DNA of 7,938 nucleotides from Rhodospirillales bacterium (GTDB lineage Bacteria > Pseudomonadota > Alphaproteobacteria > Rhodospirillales > JAOUPW01). A program made the translations under genes and the position numbers. Every line of letters begins with the position of its first letter. Position 1 is the stretch's first letter. The notes beneath the pieces are model-generated. The model was not told where the DNA came from and did not search any database. It worked only from the letters and a program-made list of their open reading frames with translations. The stretch covers positions 1 through 7,938 of the forward strand of contig JAOUPW010000067.1 of assembly GCA_029879665.1 (NCBI GenBank), read 5' to 3'. Of the stretch, positions 7,024-7,938 are shown piece after piece.

Positions 7024-7187
7024 GTCGGGTTTCTCTCGGGCTTGGTGGAGTTTCCCCGGAAATACAGGGATATTGCGCCGATTTCAAGGCGGCGCGGGTT
7101 CAAGAATAACAGGTTTGCCCCTTAGGGAGGAAAACAAATTAAGGTGGCGAAAACATCGGTCCGGCGCAGGCCCAAACCAGATCCTGG
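7024..7187 (-). other. Intergenic region between hemD and mic60
   Basis: This 164 bp stretch holds no convincing gene. GCGCCG (7075-7080) and CGGCGC (7090-7095) can form a 6-bp stem around a nine-base loop in the mic60 leader. A second short stem, AACCAG/CTGGTT (7175-7180 and 7184-7189), overlaps the hemD stop codon but lacks a T-run. An AT-rich patch near 7130-7142 could hold promoter elements, yet I see no clear -35/-10 pair. It may separate hemD expression from mic60-hemY expression. Confidence 0.4.
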
Positions 7188-7904
7188 TTAAACCTTGGCC
7201 TGAGACGCCACGGCGGCGAGCAGCGCGGCCTGGTCCGGCCGTTCGGCGATGACCACACGCGCCCAGCGGAGCGCCTCTGCTTCCCGGCCAACGGCGGAAC
7301 TCAAACAAAAGGCGCTTAAGGCGCCGATGGCGGTTTCCAGCGAGGCCGCCCGGACCAGATCGACAAAAGCCGCCGCCGTGCGCGGGGAATAGAACAGGAC
7401 CCCGTCCACCGTTCCGTCGCGCATCGCCGCCGCCGCCGCCGCCGACAGCGCCCGCGCCGGTCGGGCGTCATAAAGAACGGCGCGGCGAACCTGGAATCCC
7501 GCGTCCGCCAACATGCCGGCGAGATCGCCGGCAACTTTACTGCCGGCAATATGTATCAACGCCCCGGCGGCCGGATTGAGGCGGTCCCGGACCAGGGCGG
7601 CCAGAGCCTGGACGTCGCCGGTGGCGCTGGCCACAATTTCGAATCCGGCATCGGCGGCGGCGCGGGCGGTCGCGTCGCCCACCGCATAAACGGGAAGGTC
7701 GCGCCGGCGGCTTAAATGCGCAAAGGCGCGGACGCCGTTGGCGCTGGTCGCGAGCAGGGCCTGCGCGCCGGACAGGTCCGGCTTGGAGCCTTCGTTGAAA
7801 GTGACGGTGAGCAGGGGTTCGATCAGGCTTTCCACCCCCAGGGATTCAAGTTCGGCGGCCAGGGCCCGGGAATCTTCGCTTGGCCGGGTCAGGATCAGGC
7901 GCAC
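7188..7904 (-). CDS. hemD: Uroporphyrinogen-III synthase
   Basis: This cytosolic enzyme cyclises hydroxymethylbilane with inversion of ring D to give uroporphyrinogen III, the branch point of heme, siroheme and corrin synthesis. At 238 residues it has the normal family length. It begins with LILTRP, followed by the two-domain pattern: TSANGVRAF (53-61) in the first domain, YAVGDATARAA (72-82) at the linker side, and FYSPRTAAAF (166-175) in the second domain, the counterpart of TSANGV. HemD proteins are poorly conserved, and these short motifs plus the adjacent hemY are the main support. The start is GTG at 7904, only 4 bp after a possible stop of the preceding gene, with GGGAAG about eight bases upstream. 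No better ATG is nearby. Confidence 0.9.
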   Translation of the reverse strand: MRLILTRPSEDSRALAAELESLGVESLIEPLLTVTFNEGSKPDLSGAQALLATSANGVRAFAHLSRRRDLPVYAVGDATARAAADAGFEIVASATGDVQALAALVRDRLNPAAGALIHIAGSKVAGDLAGMLADAGFQVRRAVLYDARPARALSAAAAAAMRDGTVDGVLFYSPRTAAAFVDLVRAASLETAIGALSAFCLSSAVGREAEALRWARVVIAERPDQAALLAAVASQAKV

Positions 7905-7908
7905 GGCG

Positions 7909-7938
7909 TCAGCTTCCCGACGGAGGATCGAGGAACCC
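7909..7938 (-). CDS. Possible 3' end of the preceding gene (hemC candidate)
   Basis: Reading the minus strand from the window edge, one frame gives nine residues, GFLDPPSGS, then TGA at 7909-7911, four bases before the hemD GTG. In many alphaproteobacteria hemC, hydroxymethylbilane synthase, directly precedes hemD, and a GF-containing tail would suit it. Nine residues cannot prove this. The fragment is cut by the window edge. Confidence 0.35.
   Translation of the reverse strand, partial: GFLDPPSGS

Noticed and set aside
7420..7446. Run of GCC triplets in hemD
   Set aside because: It encodes an alanine-rich helix (SAAAAAAM) within a conserved enzyme. Alanine runs from GCC/GCG codons are ordinary in GC-rich genomes.

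Overview
The window looks like chromosomal DNA from a GC-rich alphaproteobacterium, most likely near Rhodospirillales. The main clue is a minus-strand block in the order hemD, a mitofilin/Mic60-type membrane protein, then the HemY membrane TPR-like protein, an arrangement typical of alphaproteobacteria. There is no sign of phage, transposon, plasmid, CRISPR or toxin-antitoxin content. Genes are tightly packed and share similar G+C-rich composition.

Layout from the right edge, reading the minus strand (7938 down to 2473): a possible last few codons of the preceding gene (perhaps hemC); hemD, uroporphyrinogen-III synthase; a 164 bp leader-like gap with a short stem-loop; a Mic60 homologue with one transmembrane helix, a long coiled coil and a conserved C-terminal domain; HemY, with two membrane helices, a helical-repeat region and a four-cysteine zinc-ribbon tail; a FemAB/GNAT-type acyltransferase; and a NodB-type polysaccharide deacetylase. 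From mic60 leftward, intergenic gaps are only 5, 22 and 9 bp, so these four genes probably form one transcript.

Left part: a plus-strand DegT/DnrJ/EryC1/StrS-type PLP aminotransferase (1358-2476) converges on the deacetylase, and their stop codons overlap by 4 bp. Upstream of it, on the minus strand, lie a tRNA-Thr(CGT) with encoded CCA and a recognisable promoter, then a soluble metallophosphoesterase (13-975). The 178 bp between the tRNA and the aminotransferase is a divergent promoter region, AT-rich just before the aminotransferase.

How the genes fit together: hemD serves tetrapyrrole synthesis, and Mic60 and HemY are inner-membrane proteins commonly kept with heme genes. The deacetylase, FemAB-like enzyme and aminotransferase each resemble enzymes of envelope or exopolysaccharide sugar modification and may form a small glycan-modifying group beside the heme block; that link is inference. 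I did not find a convincing wholly new system. The points most worth checking are the glycan trio, the nine-base G/C run inside hemY, the absence of a Shine-Dalgarno before the aminotransferase, and the pentapeptide-repeat tail of Mic60.
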